DNA from: a bacterium
GTDB taxonomy: Bacteria; Verrucomicrobiota; Kiritimatiellia; CAIKKV01; CAITUY01
NCBI GenBank assembly: GCA_037128595.1
Contig: JBAXWB010000004.1
Span: forward strand, 1 to 64,000
Direction of reading: 5' to 3'
DNA: 64,000 nucleotides
How positions within the stretch are numbered: position 1 is the stretch's first letter; every line of letters begins with the position of its first letter. Made by a program: the position numbers and the translations under genes. Positions 36,724 through 46,735 of the stretch are shown in pieces. Under the pieces are notes generated by a model. It made no database searches and was not told where the DNA came from. It worked only from the letters and a program-made list of their open reading frames with translations.

Positions 36724-37254
36724 ATGGAAATATCCAGTGACAGCGTAGAAGTTGCAATTCAGTCCCTCGACGCATTGGTTCGGGTACATGGACGGGCGAC
36801 TTTCAAAATCGGGCCCGCTCTCAAACAATTCGGATTGATGGCCATTGAAAAGGGTTGTCGCCGGGTGATTATCGAGATGCAGGATTGTGTGGGCATGGAT
36901 AGCACCTTTATGGGGGTATTGGCCGGTCTGGCCACCCAGATCAAGAAATCTGACGGTGAAATTATCCTGCGGAATATCAGTGATAAAAATGCCTTTTTGA
37001 TCAAAATGCTGGGGATCAATCATCTGGTCAAAATCGATACCGCCGCGGCGAGTGACATGACCCGTCAAAGCATGCCGCTGGACATCGGGTCGGACAAGAA
37101 GCAGATGACCCAGACCATGATTTCGGCCCATGAAGCCCTGATCGAAGCCGCGCCTGATAATATGGTTAAATTCAAGGATGTGCTTGTCTATCTGAAGGAG
37201 GATCTCTCGCGGACGGTGGCGCAGCAGGGATCTGCCGCGAAACCCAATCCTTGA
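36724..37254 (+). CDS. STAS-domain protein (anti-sigma-factor-antagonist-like)
   Basis: 176 residues from ATG 36724 (AAGGGA seven bases upstream). The STAS fold is visible: RATFKIGPALKQF, CRRVIIEMQDCVGMDSTFMG with the phosphorylatable serine in the usual loop, VLAGLATQIKKSDGEIIL and FLIKMLGINHLVKI. A 60-residue C-terminal extension is helical. It probably takes part in partner-switching signalling; a cognate anti-sigma kinase is not in the window. Confidence 0.82.
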   Translation: MEISSDSVEVAIQSLDALVRVHGRATFKIGPALKQFGLMAIEKGCRRVIIEMQDCVGMDSTFMGVLAGLATQIKKSDGEIILRNISDKNAFLIKMLGINHLVKIDTAAASDMTRQSMPLDIGSDKKQMTQTMISAHEALIEAAPDNMVKFKDVLVYLKEDLSRTVAQQGSAAKPNP

Positions 37255-37260
37255 GTCTCC

Positions 37261-37288
37261 GGCGAATGCCCGTTCTCCGGGCATCGCC
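37261..37288 (+). terminator. Hairpin after the STAS gene
   Basis: GGCGAATGCCCG (37261-37272) pairs with CGGGCATCGCC (37278-37288), with one bulged base. It lies seven bases after the stop codon at 37254. No T-run follows, so termination would be inefficient or factor-dependent. Confidence 0.4.
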
Positions 37289-37353
37289 TGCTTCCCGGCT
37301 GAATCCGAATCCCAATGGTGTTTTTCAATGGTCTATTTTAAGAGGACTGATTT

Positions 37354-38523
37354 GTGACTGCAAAACGTGATTATTACGAGGTGCTCGGGGTGGCGAGGTC
37401 GGCGTCAGTCGATGATATCAAGAAAGCCTACCGCCGCATGGCGATGCAATATCACCCCGACCGGAATCAGGGGGATAAGGGCTCCGAGGCCAAATTCAAG
37501 GAAGTCAGCGAGGCCTACGAAATTTTGAGTGATGCCGGCAAGCGGCGTCAATATGACCAGTACGGCCATGAGGGGCTGAAGTCCACCTTTGGTCCGGATG
37601 GCTTCAATTTCTCCAGGGATTTTACCCATGTTTCTGATTTGCAGGATCTGTTCGGAAGCCTCTTTGGTGAGGGGGGCGGGGTGTTTGATGATTTGATGGG
37701 AGGCGGCCGACGGACCTCCCGCACGGGCCCGCAACAGGGCGCGGATCTCCGGTTCGACCTGGAGATCGGCTTCGAGGAAGCCATGTTCGGGGCGCAGCAG
37801 GATATCACGCTGCCGGTGACCGAGCAGTGTGCGTCCTGTAACGGGATGGGAAGTGAGCCGGGAAGTTCCGAGGAAACCTGCCGTCATTGCGGGGGCCGGG
37901 GGGCTGTGATTGCGGCGAGCGGGTTCTTCCAAGTCCGCCAGACCTGTCCGGTCTGTTCGGGAAGCGGCAAGATGATTACCAAGCCCTGTCGTGACTGCAA
38001 AGGTGCGGGGCGGATCAAAAATAAAAAACGACTGACCTTGAGGATTCCCGCAGGCGTTGAGACGGGCTCCCGTCTGCGGCTGGCCGGACGCGGGGAGGGC
38101 GGGGTACGGGGCGGCGTTGCCGGTGACCTGTACGTGATCCTCCATGTGCGTGAACATGACCTGTTCCACCGGGAAGGCTCCGAATTGCTTTGCGAGGTTC
38201 CTATTCCCATGCATATCGCGGCTCTCGGCGGTGATGTGAATGTGCCCACCATTGACGGGTTTGTGCCGCTGACGGTGGAGGCGGGAACCGAGTCGGGCCA
38301 TATGTTCCGGTTGCGTGGCAAGGGCGCCCCCAGCCTGAATGGGGATGGCCGGGGCGACCTGCATATCCGGGCGATCGTTGAGGTGCCCGTCAAATTGAGC
38401 TCGAAGCAGAAAAAAGCGCTTAAGGATTACAGTGATTTGTGCGCGGATGATAATTACCCTCTGAGCCGGAAACTGCACGAACGCGCCGAGCAGTTCCTCA
38501 AGGCCAAACCCGGTGACAAGTGA
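37354..38523 (+). CDS. dnaJ: Chaperone DnaJ
   Basis: 389 residues with all four DnaJ parts: J domain ([23 protein letters not shown] in QYHPDRN), a Gly/Phe-rich linker, four zinc-binding CXXCXGXG repeats ([32 protein letters not shown]) and the C-terminal substrate-binding domain. GTG start after AAGAGG. It stimulates DnaK ATPase and delivers unfolded clients; dnaK and grpE are not nearby. Confidence 0.96.
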   Translation: MTAKRDYYEVLGVARSASVDDIKKAYRRMAMQYHPDRNQGDKGSEAKFKEVSEAYEILSDAGKRRQYDQYGHEGLKSTFGPDGFNFSRDFTHVSDLQDLFGSLFGEGGGVFDDLMGGGRRTSRTGPQQGADLRFDLEIGFEEAMFGAQQDITLPVTEQCASCNGMGSEPGSSEETCRHCGGRGAVIAASGFFQVRQTCPVCSGSGKMITKPCRDCKGAGRIKNKKRLTLRIPAGVETGSRLRLAGRGEGGVRGGVAGDLYVILHVREHDLFHREGSELLCEVPIPMHIAALGGDVNVPTIDGFVPLTVEAGTESGHMFRLRGKGAPSLNGDGRGDLHIRAIVEVPVKLSSKQKKALKDYSDLCADDNYPLSRKLHERAEQFLKAKPGDK

Positions 38524-38533
38524 GCGCTGACAG

Positions 38534-39283
38534 ATGATCCCGCGTTGTTTTGTTACCCCCGATGTTTGGAAGGATGACACCATCACGCTGTCGCGTGATG
38601 ATTCGCACCATTTAACGGATGTCTTGCGGCAGGAAATCGGTGCGACCGTCGTGGTATGCGATGGCCTGGGCGGAGAGGCCTCGGCGGTCATCACGGCCCG
38701 CAATGCCGGGATCGTGACGGTTTGGATCGTGGACCGGAAACGGCAGGCCGGGGCAGGGGTCGCCATCACGCTTATTCAGGCGGTCCCCAAATCCCAGAAA
38801 ATGGATTTGATCATCCAGAAGGCGACGGAGATGGGGGTCTGTGCCATCCGGCCTGTAATGACGGACCGGGGCGTGGTCCGCCTGGAGGATGAGCGGGCTG
38901 ATCATCGCACGATACGCTGGCAACGGATCGCGTTTGAAGCGGCCAAGCAATGCCGGACCGCTTGGATTCCGAAGGTGTACCCGGTGGCGCCGCTGGCCGC
39001 ATTGCTGGAGCGGGAGCTGGCGCTGGATGCCTTGCTGATCGGTTCATTGGAGCCTGAAAGCCGTCCCTTGAAATCCTGTATTCATGAGTTACGGGAGCGC
39101 CATATTGGCTCGGTCGGCTTGTTGATCGGACCGGAAGGCGATTTTTCACCACGTGAATATGAGCTGGCCAAAAAAGCCGGAGCCCTGCCGATCAGCTATG
39201 GGTCCCGTGTGCTCAGGGTGGAGACGGCGGCGTTGTATGGGGTAAGTGTCCTGGCCTACGAGTTATTGGATGACCATGTATAA
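38534..39283 (+). CDS. rsmE: 16S rRNA (uracil1498-N3)-methyltransferase
   Basis: 249 residues of the SPOUT-fold RsmE family: HHLTDVLRQEIG near the start, ALIQAVPKSQKMDLIIQKAT-type segment, GVCAIRPVMTDRGVV, and the knotted SAM-binding end LLIGPEGDFSPREYELAKK with SYGSRVLRVETAAL. Eleven bases after dnaJ, a common arrangement. Confidence 0.94.
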   Translation: MIPRCFVTPDVWKDDTITLSRDDSHHLTDVLRQEIGATVVVCDGLGGEASAVITARNAGIVTVWIVDRKRQAGAGVAITLIQAVPKSQKMDLIIQKATEMGVCAIRPVMTDRGVVRLEDERADHRTIRWQRIAFEAAKQCRTAWIPKVYPVAPLAALLERELALDALLIGSLEPESRPLKSCIHELRERHIGSVGLLIGPEGDFSPREYELAKKAGALPISYGSRVLRVETAALYGVSVLAYELLDDHV

Positions 39284-40112
39284 TCTCGAACAATCTAAAC
39301 GGTTTCATCAGCAAGTTAAGTCATTGTCGAGTTATGTGACGCCCCGGGCGGGGGCGCCCTTGAGATTGGGGCCCCTGGAATGGCTGCGGGCGGTCTGTTT
39401 TCATACGCGCATTCTCTGGCTCTATTATGTTGGCAAAATCATGATCCGGCGGGGCGTCTTTGATGCCGCGGGTTATGCCAACCGCTCCTGGAAAGCGCTG
39501 TATGTGACTGAAGCGGTGGGGGGGCGGGTTGAAGTGAACGGTCTTGAGCATCTGGCCAACACCCCGGGGCCGGTGGTGATCGTCGGGAATCATATGAGTT
39601 CGCTGGAAACCATTGTGCTGCCCTGCTTTATTCTTCCTTTCAAGGAAGTGGCGTTTGTCGTGAAGCAGAGCCTGCGGACGCATTTCGCCTTCGGGCCGAT
39701 CATGTGCGCGGTGAAGCATATTGCCGTCAGCCGTGAGAATCCGCGTGAAGATTTGAAACGGGTGTTGAGCGAGGGGGCTGACTTGATCCGGCAGGGGGTG
39801 ACGGTGGTCATTTTTCCCCAGGCGACCCGGTCGGTCGAATTTGATCTGGAGGGGTTTAACACCCTGGGGATCAAACTGGCGGCCCGGGCCGGGGTGCCGG
39901 TGATCCCGCTGGCGCTGAAGACCGATTTTATGGCGAATGGCAAATGGGTCAAGGATGCCGGCTATGTTTACCCCGGGCGTCCCATCCGTCTTGAATTCGG
40001 TCCCCCGATCAAGGTGGAGGGCAATGGCCGGGAGGCACATGCCGCCGTGGTGAATTTCATTGTCACCCACCTGAAGGCCTGGGGTGGAAAAATCAAAGGA
40101 TCGTTATCATGA
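39276..40112 (+). CDS. 1-acyl-glycerol-3-phosphate acyltransferase-like protein
   Basis: 278 residues from ATG 39276, overlapping the rsmE stop. PlsC-family motifs: block I reads VGNHMSSLETIVLP (HX4E instead of HX4D), block III reads FPQATRS where EGTRS is usual, and IPLALKT follows. So the family is clear but both key motifs are variants; it may use another acceptor or be less active. One N-terminal hydrophobic stretch suggests membrane association. Confidence 0.82.
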   Translation: MYNLEQSKRFHQQVKSLSSYVTPRAGAPLRLGPLEWLRAVCFHTRILWLYYVGKIMIRRGVFDAAGYANRSWKALYVTEAVGGRVEVNGLEHLANTPGPVVIVGNHMSSLETIVLPCFILPFKEVAFVVKQSLRTHFAFGPIMCAVKHIAVSRENPREDLKRVLSEGADLIRQGVTVVIFPQATRSVEFDLEGFNTLGIKLAARAGVPVIPLALKTDFMANGKWVKDAGYVYPGRPIRLEFGPPIKVEGNGREAHAAVVNFIVTHLKAWGGKIKGSLS

Positions 40113-40531
40113 TGATTCCCGACCTCCAGATGAGCGTGTTATGTGATGATGTGCGGCAGGAACGCTCCGGGAAGTTCATCCTGATCGGACTGTTCGATGT
40201 GATCGGCATGCCCCAGTTCCCTGCCCTCTTCCAGCGAGTCTGTATCGTGAACCGCTGGTGCAGCGGGCAGGGTCAGTTCATGGAGAAAACCCGGATCATC
40301 GGGCCTGATCAGGGCGTGGTGGTGGCCGAAGGACAGGAGATCCGGGTGCAGTTGAACGATCCTGAGTCGACCGTGACCAATGTTGAATTTTTCATGAATC
40401 TCAAGTTCGATAAGGAAGGCGTCTATTGGATCGAGATTCTGCTCGATGGGGATCTGAAGTTACGCTATCCACTGCGGGTGAACCGGGTGGTCGTGCCGCC
40501 CCCGGCGCAGGGGGGGGGCCAGTTGGCCTGA
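40109..40531 (+). CDS. Hypothetical protein, DUF6941-like
   Basis: 140 residues, start overlapping the preceding stop (ATGA). The N-terminal pattern LCDDVRQERSGKFILIGLFD resembles a widespread beta-sandwich family of unknown function (DUF6941 as I recall it). Ends with a Pro/Gly-rich tail. Probably co-translated with plsC-like and the next gene. Confidence 0.6.
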   Translation: MMIPDLQMSVLCDDVRQERSGKFILIGLFDVIGMPQFPALFQRVCIVNRWCSGQGQFMEKTRIIGPDQGVVVAEGQEIRVQLNDPESTVTNVEFFMNLKFDKEGVYWIEILLDGDLKLRYPLRVNRVVVPPPAQGGGQLA

Positions 40532-40905
40532 TGCGTATGCCGATGAATTCCACCACCTCCCCGCCGCCCCTCCATGTGACTCAACCGCCCAAGCCGGTGA
40601 TCTCGCCCATGGCGCTTTCTGCGCTGGTGTCCCCGGGGGCCGGTCAGTTGATGCAGCGCCGGTGGGGGACGGGCGCGTTTTTCCTGACGGCATCCACCCT
40701 GTCGGCGGGCTGGCTGTTGTTATCCGCTTATCACGTCGTGAAAACCTATTATGGCCTGGCCTTTGACCCGATGAATGCCCCTGCAGAAGCCCCCGGCCTG
40801 GCTTCATTAATGGTGCCGTTTTTTATCTGGCTGGCGGTCTATGTGGCCAGCATCATCGATACCGCCATCGCCAGTTACCGGCAACAGGTGAATCGTAAGA
40901 CGTGA
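40531..40905 (+). CDS. Small membrane protein
   Basis: 124 residues from ATG 40531, overlapping the previous stop by one base (TGATG). A Pro/Thr-rich N-terminus, then SALVSPGAGQLMQRRWGTGAFF, which resembles the first helix region of TM2-like membrane proteins, and two or three hydrophobic helices. Function unknown. Confidence 0.6.
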   Translation: MRMPMNSTTSPPPLHVTQPPKPVISPMALSALVSPGAGQLMQRRWGTGAFFLTASTLSAGWLLLSAYHVVKTYYGLAFDPMNAPAEAPGLASLMVPFFIWLAVYVASIIDTAIASYRQQVNRKT

Positions 40906-40906
40906 G

Positions 40907-40956
40907 ACGTGAAGCGTAAGATGTCAGATGCGTTTTTAACATCTTACATTTTACGT
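40907..40956. terminator. Bidirectional terminator candidate
   Basis: An 18-base arm (40907-40924) is complementary to 40939-40956 with three mismatches, leaving a 14-base loop. It lies between two converging genes, two bases after one stop and eight bases before the other. A short T-rich stretch follows on the plus strand. The surrounding tandem GTAAGAYGT motifs also give it a repeat-like look. Confidence 0.6.
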
Positions 40957-40964
40957 TTAACACC

Positions 40965-41669
40965 TTACTTTTTCTTGATGGTGTCGGTTGTGGCAATCCA
41001 GGTCGAGACGGTGGCATACACTTCGTTCCAGAATGCTCCGGCAGCGATGACGAAGTCCCAGCCGAATACGATCAGCAAGGCAGCCACCAGTGCCCGCAAT
41101 AAGATCTGATCCGCCTGTGTGAACAGGTAATAGATGGTATACCCCGGAATGATGAAGCAGAGAATGCCGCTGAAGGCATCATCGCCAAAGGCCAGGCAGA
41201 TCACGGAAACATGCAACAGCAAGAGTGCCCAGACTCCGCCCTGGATAAACTGGGGGTGGATGTCAGGCGCCAGGGCGCCCGGGACGTGGCGCATCCAGCC
41301 GAACGCAAGCAGGAGTCCGACGAACACCAGCCAGGGAAGGACCTTGATTTCAAAGGTGCTGATTTTGCGGGCACGGATGCGCTTTTTTCCCCCTTGAGGG
41401 AGATACTGTTGAACATTCTTTTTGGCCGCCGCCTGGGCGGCTTTCCGGCTCAGTTTCACGGGTGGTGGCAGGGCGGTGGCAGGGGGGGGCTCCGGGGCTT
41501 TAGGCAGAGCGATTTTCAATTTCGATGTTGCGGTCGTGAGATCAGGAGTCCGGACCGGAATGGGGACCTGGGCTTTGCATTTTATGCAGGTAATGACCTC
41601 GGCGGTCACATATTCCGAAATCGTGATGTTGTTTCCACACTGGGCGCAGGTAACAATGATGTCAGACAT
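40965..41669 (-). CDS. Membrane protein with N-terminal zinc ribbon
   Basis: 234 residues from ATG 41669. The N-terminus VTCAQCGNNITISEY...ITCIKCKA carries two CXXC pairs of a zinc ribbon, followed by a Pro/Ala-rich linker with a Lys/Arg-rich patch and four hydrophobic helices from about residue 115. A soluble zinc ribbon tethered to a membrane domain; role unknown. Confidence 0.6.
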   Translation of the reverse strand: MSDIIVTCAQCGNNITISEYVTAEVITCIKCKAQVPIPVRTPDLTTATSKLKIALPKAPEPPPATALPPPVKLSRKAAQAAAKKNVQQYLPQGGKKRIRARKISTFEIKVLPWLVFVGLLLAFGWMRHVPGALAPDIHPQFIQGGVWALLLLHVSVICLAFGDDAFSGILCFIIPGYTIYYLFTQADQILLRALVAALLIVFGWDFVIAAGAFWNEVYATVSTWIATTDTIKKK

Positions 41670-41701
41670 GGCGGAAAGCTTAACACGCGGCCTGCGGCAG
41701 A

Positions 41702-42877
41702 TCAAAGGAAACTGACGCCGCGTGGCATGGCGGGAATCTTGAAATAGGCCGCCAGGGTCTGCGCCACATCATAGAATCCATCGCGGATCCCCAGGGCGGC
41801 ATTTGTCTGGCCGGCCCCGTAGGTGAGCAGGGGAACAAATTCACGGGTATGGTCGGATCCTTTGAAGGTGGGATCATTGCCATGGTCGGCCGTGATGAGC
41901 AACAGATCGGTATCGGTCAACTTGGGCAGGAGTTCCCCCAGAAAGCGGTCCGCCTGCTCCAGCGCGGAGGCGTAGCCGGCCGCATCACGCCGGTGTCCGT
42001 AAAGCATGTCGAAATCAATCAGGTTGGCAAAACAGAAAAAGGAGTCCGGCTGGCCGGCGAGTTTCAAGATGGCCGCTTCAGCATCCGGGTTATTTTCCAC
42101 ATGAAACGAACGGGTGACGCCGCTGCCGCTGAAAATATCATCCAGCTTGCCGACGGTAATGACAGGAAGGCCGCTCTCGGACAGCCGGTTGAGGACGGTG
42201 GGCCCGGGCAGGGGATAGGAGAAATCCCGGCGGTTTTCGGTCCGTGTGAAGGCACCCGGCTGACCGATATAGGGGCGGGCGATCACCCTGCCCACCACGT
42301 AGGGATCGCATAATTCCCGGGCGATCCGGCAGCCTTCGTAAAGTTCCGGCAGGGGAATGACTCCCTCATGAGCGGCAATCTGAAAGACTGAATCCCCACT
42401 GGTATAGACGATCCAGGACCCTTCCTTGAGTTGTTGGGCGCCCAGTTCGTTGATGATGGCGATCCCGTTGGCTGCCTTGTTCCCGATGGTTTTGCGGCCA
42501 GTACGGCGTTCAAATTCCTGAATCAGGGGGGCCGGGAACGAAGGGGCCGTTTGGGGGAATAAATGAAACCCCTTTTCCATCAGGAGTCCGGCCATTTCCC
42601 AATGGCCGGTGGTGGTGTCCTTGCCTTGTGACCGCTCCCGCATGGCCCCGAAGCCACCCCTTGCGGGTGAAACAGCGGCGACGCCCGGAATGGCGAGGCC
42701 ACCCGGCAGGAGCGGGGGAATATTCCCCAGTCCGAGCGATTGCAGGGTGGGGAGGCGGAGTCCGCCAACCGCCTGTCCGATATGGGCCAGGGTGTTAGCC
42801 CCGGTGTCACCGTAGGCGCCGGCATCGGGCGCGGCCCCGATGCCAACTGAATCCAATACGATGAGAAAGGCTTTCAT
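41702..42877 (-). CDS. deoB: Phosphopentomutase
   Basis: 391 residues, normal length. It interconverts ribose/deoxyribose 1- and 5-phosphates in nucleoside salvage. Alkaline-phosphatase-type metal sites: [13 protein letters not shown] at the start, [13 protein letters not shown] with the phospho-acceptor threonine, [14 protein letters not shown], and near the end [19 protein letters not shown]. Start overlaps deoC stop (ATGA). Confidence 0.95.
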   Translation of the reverse strand: MKAFLIVLDSVGIGAAPDAGAYGDTGANTLAHIGQAVGGLRLPTLQSLGLGNIPPLLPGGLAIPGVAAVSPARGGFGAMRERSQGKDTTTGHWEMAGLLMEKGFHLFPQTAPSFPAPLIQEFERRTGRKTIGNKAANGIAIINELGAQQLKEGSWIVYTSGDSVFQIAAHEGVIPLPELYEGCRIARELCDPYVVGRVIARPYIGQPGAFTRTENRRDFSYPLPGPTVLNRLSESGLPVITVGKLDDIFSGSGVTRSFHVENNPDAEAAILKLAGQPDSFFCFANLIDFDMLYGHRRDAAGYASALEQADRFLGELLPKLTDTDLLLITADHGNDPTFKGSDHTREFVPLLTYGAGQTNAALGIRDGFYDVAQTLAAYFKIPAMPRGVSFL

Positions 42878-43554
42878 GGCGTGGTGACCAGGCGGATGCC
42901 GGCGCTGGTTCCGAGCCGGTTGGCGCCTGCGGCGATCATGGCTTCCGCCTCCGCCAGCGTTCGAATTCCGCCGCTGGCTTTCACGCCGGCACGGGATCCC
43001 ACGGTGGTGCGCATCAATCTCACATCATGAAGGGTGGCGCCGCCGGTGCTGAAGCCGGTGGAGGTTTTGACGAAATGGGCGCCGGCCTCCACGGCCAGCT
43101 GGCAGGCCCTCACTTTTTCCTCATCATTCAACAGGCAGATTTCGAGAATGACTTTGACGGAGCAGGACGAGCCGGCCGCCCGGACGACGGCACGGATATC
43201 CGACAGGACCGTTTCATAGGCTTTCTGCTTGAGGGCGCCGATGGCCAGCACCATATCAACTTCACGCGCTCCGGCCGAGGCGGCTTCACCGGCTTCAAAG
43301 GCTTTGCTGGCCGGGGTGGTGGCTCCGAGCGGAAACCCGATGACCGTGCAGGGGAGGATGGTGGGAGTGCCCGACAGGGCGTGCACCGCCGTGGGGAGCA
43401 GCCAGGGATTGACGCAGACTGCGGCAAACCCGTATGCGATGGCCTCTTCACAGAGTCGTTCAACATCGCGGGCGGTGCCCTCCGGCTTAAGGAGGGTGTG
43501 ATCAATCATGGCGGCAAGACACCGCCCGGAGTCAGTTAGATTTATCCTGTTCAT
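42874..43554 (-). CDS. deoC: Deoxyribose-phosphate aldolase
   Basis: 226 residues, TIM-barrel class I aldolase splitting deoxyribose 5-phosphate into glyceraldehyde 3-phosphate and acetaldehyde. Motifs: [39 protein letters not shown] with the Schiff-base region ..[14 protein letters not shown], and [15 protein letters not shown]. Together with deoB it forms a deoxynucleoside catabolism unit; it overlaps the 3' end of the PpiD-like gene by 23 bases. Confidence 0.95.
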   Translation of the reverse strand: MNRINLTDSGRCLAAMIDHTLLKPEGTARDVERLCEEAIAYGFAAVCVNPWLLPTAVHALSGTPTILPCTVIGFPLGATTPASKAFEAGEAASAGAREVDMVLAIGALKQKAYETVLSDIRAVVRAAGSSCSVKVILEICLLNDEEKVRACQLAVEAGAHFVKTSTGFSTGGATLHDVRLMRTTVGSRAGVKASGGIRTLAEAEAMIAAGANRLGTSAGIRLVTTP

Positions 43555-45223
43555 CAGAGGCGGGGATGTCCTGAATGTCTTCAGGCTTGTATTTATCTTT
43601 CATCCGCTCTCCGGAAACGAGGGATTTTTCCCAGTCGTTGAAGATGATGCGCGAGCGACGGCGGCTCGTATTCATGTACACCTGGTTTTGAATGGAGCCG
43701 AGCTCAGCCTGGCCAGCCGGACGGCGATCTACAATATACGCGATCATCAAGCCGCTGGTAGCTGGCAGGACCTCGCTCAATTCACCGGCGTTCCGCAAGG
43801 TGATATCCCCGAGAATTTCAGACGAGCTGACGGCATCGGGGGCTGCGGAAGCCGAGAAGTATTCCGTGGTGGAGACATTCATCGATTTTTCCTTGGCCAG
43901 GGCGGCGAACGACCGTTTGTTGTTCAGGCCGGCCTGCAGGAACTGGTGAAGATCGGCGGCCCGCTGGTTCAGGGCGGCCTGGAGGGCATTGGCCTGCGCC
44001 AGAGGTTCAACCTTCGCCTTGACCTGCGCGAACTCGGGAATATAGGCATCGGTATTGGTGCTCAGCGCCATCAGGTAGGCACAGGTCTTCCCGGGGACGG
44101 CCGTGCTGAAATACTCATCCGCGGTGGAGCGCAGCCGGAAGGCGGCTTCGTTGAAGGCGAGGCCGGCATCGATGCCCGGCACCGGATTCATGGCGTCAAA
44201 CAGGCCGGTCTCGTGGATGGGGAGATGGACGCTTTGCGCAATGGCCTCAAACGTGGAGGCTTTGCCTTCGCGATTCGGCACCAGGGCATCACTGAGTTCA
44301 TTGAGGGTGTCGGCAGCCATTTGCGTGGCGGCCTCGAACAGCAGTTTATTGGAGATCTCCTGCGACACCGCCTCCAACGGCTTCACCACCTTGACGTCAT
44401 TGGTGCCGGTGGTGCTGTAGTCATCGGTATGGGCGAGGTAGTAATCCTCGACCGTGTTGGTATCCACCTTGTCGGTTACCTTGGACAGGTAGTTGGAGAT
44501 GGGCAACTGGAGATAGCGAACGCTGACTTTGGCCGGGACCAGGAATTCATTGGAATGGGCTGTGTAGTATGAGTTGAGATTCCGGTCCGTCAGGGTGACG
44601 GCCGTGGCGGGAATCAGGTTGGTGGCGATGTTCACATACTCCAGTTTGAATGAGTCCGCGTAGCGGGAGGCCATCCGCCTGAGTTCACTGGGCGACAGCC
44701 AGATGGCGGAGGCCGTGATGTTGTGCAGCTTCTGGAGGATGATGTTTTCCCTGAGTTGCTGTTCGAATTGTTGAGGGGTGGCGTTCAACCGGCTGAGGGC
44801 ATCGCGACAAAACACCTGATACCGCTGGGGATTGAACCGGCCTTCGTCCTGGAACTGAGGATCGGTGGTAATGGCCGCGAGCACCTCTTCCAACGAGGCC
44901 GTCAGCTTCAATTCCTGTGCCGCCCGCAGTGCGGCAATCCGGCGCCAGGCCATCGACCGGAGCTCCCGGTCCATCATGGGGGTGATGGTGGGGATACGGC
45001 CCATCATCAGGCAGACATTGAGGTAGGTGTTGAACCGGGCATGCCGCAATTCGGCATCGGTCACGGGCTTGCCATCCAGACTGCCGATGTCATTGGCCGG
45101 CCGGGCGCGATCACACCCCCCCCGGGGACTGAACCAGCCAACGAACGTAATAATGACAATACCGCCAATAATCCACCACACCACCTTGTTGCGGATCATC
45201 TTATTGAACTTCATGATCATCAT
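43532..45223 (-). CDS. PpiD/SurA-like periplasmic folding factor
   Basis: 563 residues. One N-terminal membrane helix ([18 protein letters not shown]), then a periplasmic SurA-N-like region ([19 protein letters not shown]... [20 protein letters not shown]... [14 protein letters not shown]). A parvulin-type isomerase domain is not obvious, so it may be a chaperone only. Its 3' end overlaps deoC by 23 bases, an unusual coupling between unrelated functions. Confidence 0.72.
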   Translation of the reverse strand: MMIMKFNKMIRNKVVWWIIGGIVIITFVGWFSPRGGCDRARPANDIGSLDGKPVTDAELRHARFNTYLNVCLMMGRIPTITPMMDRELRSMAWRRIAALRAAQELKLTASLEEVLAAITTDPQFQDEGRFNPQRYQVFCRDALSRLNATPQQFEQQLRENIILQKLHNITASAIWLSPSELRRMASRYADSFKLEYVNIATNLIPATAVTLTDRNLNSYYTAHSNEFLVPAKVSVRYLQLPISNYLSKVTDKVDTNTVEDYYLAHTDDYSTTGTNDVKVVKPLEAVSQEISNKLLFEAATQMAADTLNELSDALVPNREGKASTFEAIAQSVHLPIHETGLFDAMNPVPGIDAGLAFNEAAFRLRSTADEYFSTAVPGKTCAYLMALSTNTDAYIPEFAQVKAKVEPLAQANALQAALNQRAADLHQFLQAGLNNKRSFAALAKEKSMNVSTTEYFSASAAPDAVSSSEILGDITLRNAGELSEVLPATSGLMIAYIVDRRPAGQAELGSIQNQVYMNTSRRRSRIIFNDWEKSLVSGERMKDKYKPEDIQDIPASDEQDKSN

Positions 45224-45350
45224 GATAGGTACCCTTTTTTCAAAATATTAACCCATATCACCCGCCCTTATCGGACGGAAAGCTGTTATGTCTACTGGGT
45301 TCGAGAATGGGAGTCAAGAAGAGACAGCGGAACAAGTCATCGGAGGCAGG

Positions 45351-45387
45351 CATCAGGGATTACCCAATAGCCGAATCAGGTGTTCCC
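45351..45387. promoter_or_regulatory. Two candidate operator sites with ATCAGGG motif
   Basis: CATCAGGGATTACCCAATA (45351-45369) and AATCAGGTGTTCCC (45374-45387) resemble the palindromes at 9057-9075 and 29791-29809. They lie about 100-135 bases before the next gene start. Confidence 0.35.
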
Positions 45388-45485
45388 GCCCTTGCTCATA
45401 GGGCCGCCCGGGTATAGAAGTGGTTCATGGGAAATAATTAAAGGCGGTGCCATCTATGAATCAGTGTCTGACCAGGAGAATCATC

Positions 45486-45908
45486 ATGAAGCGGACCATG
45501 GAGCTTCAATTACTCGGATTCATGGTATTGCTCTTCCTGATAGTCGGGGATGAAACATTAGATTTTCCGCACATGCTCTTCGGCGCCCCGGCCACGCCGA
45601 TTAATTGGGCTGAGGCGATCATGGAAGGCGCTTATGTGGTTTTGTTAGGTGTGTTCTCCATGCTTACGACCCGGTATTTCATAAGGCGGGTGAAATTTCT
45701 GGAGGGCTTCATGTCCATCTGTGCGCATTGCAAGAAAATCCAGGAAGGGGAAAACTGGGTCTCGCTCGAGAAATATATGATTGAGCATTCCGAAGCTCAA
45801 TTCTCTCATGGCGTCTGTCCTGAATGTGCGGAGAAATACTATGGCGAATTTTCACCCCGCCCGAAAATCGTGACATTTGATTCGTCCCGCACCCATTCCG
45901 CGGCTTGA
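45486..45908 (+). CDS. Membrane protein with cysteine-rich cytoplasmic domain
   Basis: 140 residues from ATG 45486 (AGGAGA upstream). Two membrane helices (about 5-23 and 38-60), then FMSICAHCKKIQEGENWVSLE...YMIEHSEAQFSHGVCPECAEKYY. This C-terminal motif, with C..C and CPEC, is one often found at the end of PAS/GGDEF or response-regulator proteins in environmental bacteria; here it is attached directly to a membrane anchor. Probably zinc-binding and signal-related; function unknown. Confidence 0.65.
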   Translation: MKRTMELQLLGFMVLLFLIVGDETLDFPHMLFGAPATPINWAEAIMEGAYVVLLGVFSMLTTRYFIRRVKFLEGFMSICAHCKKIQEGENWVSLEKYMIEHSEAQFSHGVCPECAEKYYGEFSPRPKIVTFDSSRTHSAA

Positions 45909-45967
45909 ACGGCCGTGCTCCCTCCACCGCTATTGTTTTATGAGCCGGCCCGGTGTATCCTGATGCC

Positions 45968-46735
45968 ATGTCAAATGAACCTGATATTGTGTATGGGCGC
46001 CAGCCGGTATGTGAATTATTGCGGGCCGGGCGGCGTGAGGTGAAGCGCTTGCTGATGGCGAATAATGTCCGCCGCTCCTCCGCAGCCATCCTGCAGTTTC
46101 TCAAGCTGGCGGAAAAGCGTTCCCTGGAAATTCAATCGGTGGCCTTATTCGAGCTGGACCGGTTCTGCCGTGGCGGAAACCATCAGGGCGTCGCCGCCGT
46201 GGTGGCGGAGTACCCTTATGTCGAACTTTCGGACGTCCTGGAGGGGGCGCAGGTGCGCAAATCGCCCTTGCTGGTGCTGCTGGTGGATCATGTGCAGGAT
46301 CCTCAGAATCTGGGGTCCATGATCCGTTCGGCTGATGCCGCCGGGGTGAATGGGGTGATCATCCCCCGCCATCGCGCGGTGATGGTGACTCCCGCGGTCG
46401 TCCGGGCCTCGGCCGGCGCCACCGAGCATGTGCCCGTGGCTCAGGTGGTGAACCTGCATCAGGCGATGTTGACGTTGAAGGAGGAGGGGGTTCGCCTGGT
46501 TGGGTTGGAGGGAAGCAGCGACGCGGTCCCCTATGAGGAGGCCGATCTGACGGGACCCATCGGGATCGTTGTGGGGAGCGAGGAGGAGGGGCTGGGCAAG
46601 TTGATCCGGGAAACCTGCGACGTGGTGGTCCGGCTTCCGATGCGGGGCCATGTGGGGTCCCTCAACGCCGCGGTGGCCGCCGCCATCGCCCTGTTTGAAG
46701 TCCGGCGCCAGCAAGGGACGGTTACTGCGAAATGA
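45968..46735 (+). CDS. rlmB: RlmB-type 23S rRNA (guanosine-2'-O)-methyltransferase
   Basis: 255 residues from ATG 45968. N-terminal substrate-binding part (VYGRQPVCELLRAGRREVKR), then the SpoU knotted SAM domain: LLVDHVQDPQNLGSMIRSAD, GPIGIVVGSEEEGLGKLIRE and LPMRGHVGSLNAAVAAAIAL. The family methylates G2251 in 23S rRNA in E. coli; the exact target here is inferred. Confidence 0.92.
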   Translation: MSNEPDIVYGRQPVCELLRAGRREVKRLLMANNVRRSSAAILQFLKLAEKRSLEIQSVALFELDRFCRGGNHQGVAAVVAEYPYVELSDVLEGAQVRKSPLLVLLVDHVQDPQNLGSMIRSADAAGVNGVIIPRHRAVMVTPAVVRASAGATEHVPVAQVVNLHQAMLTLKEEGVRLVGLEGSSDAVPYEEADLTGPIGIVVGSEEEGLGKLIRETCDVVVRLPMRGHVGSLNAAVAAAIALFEVRRQQGTVTAK

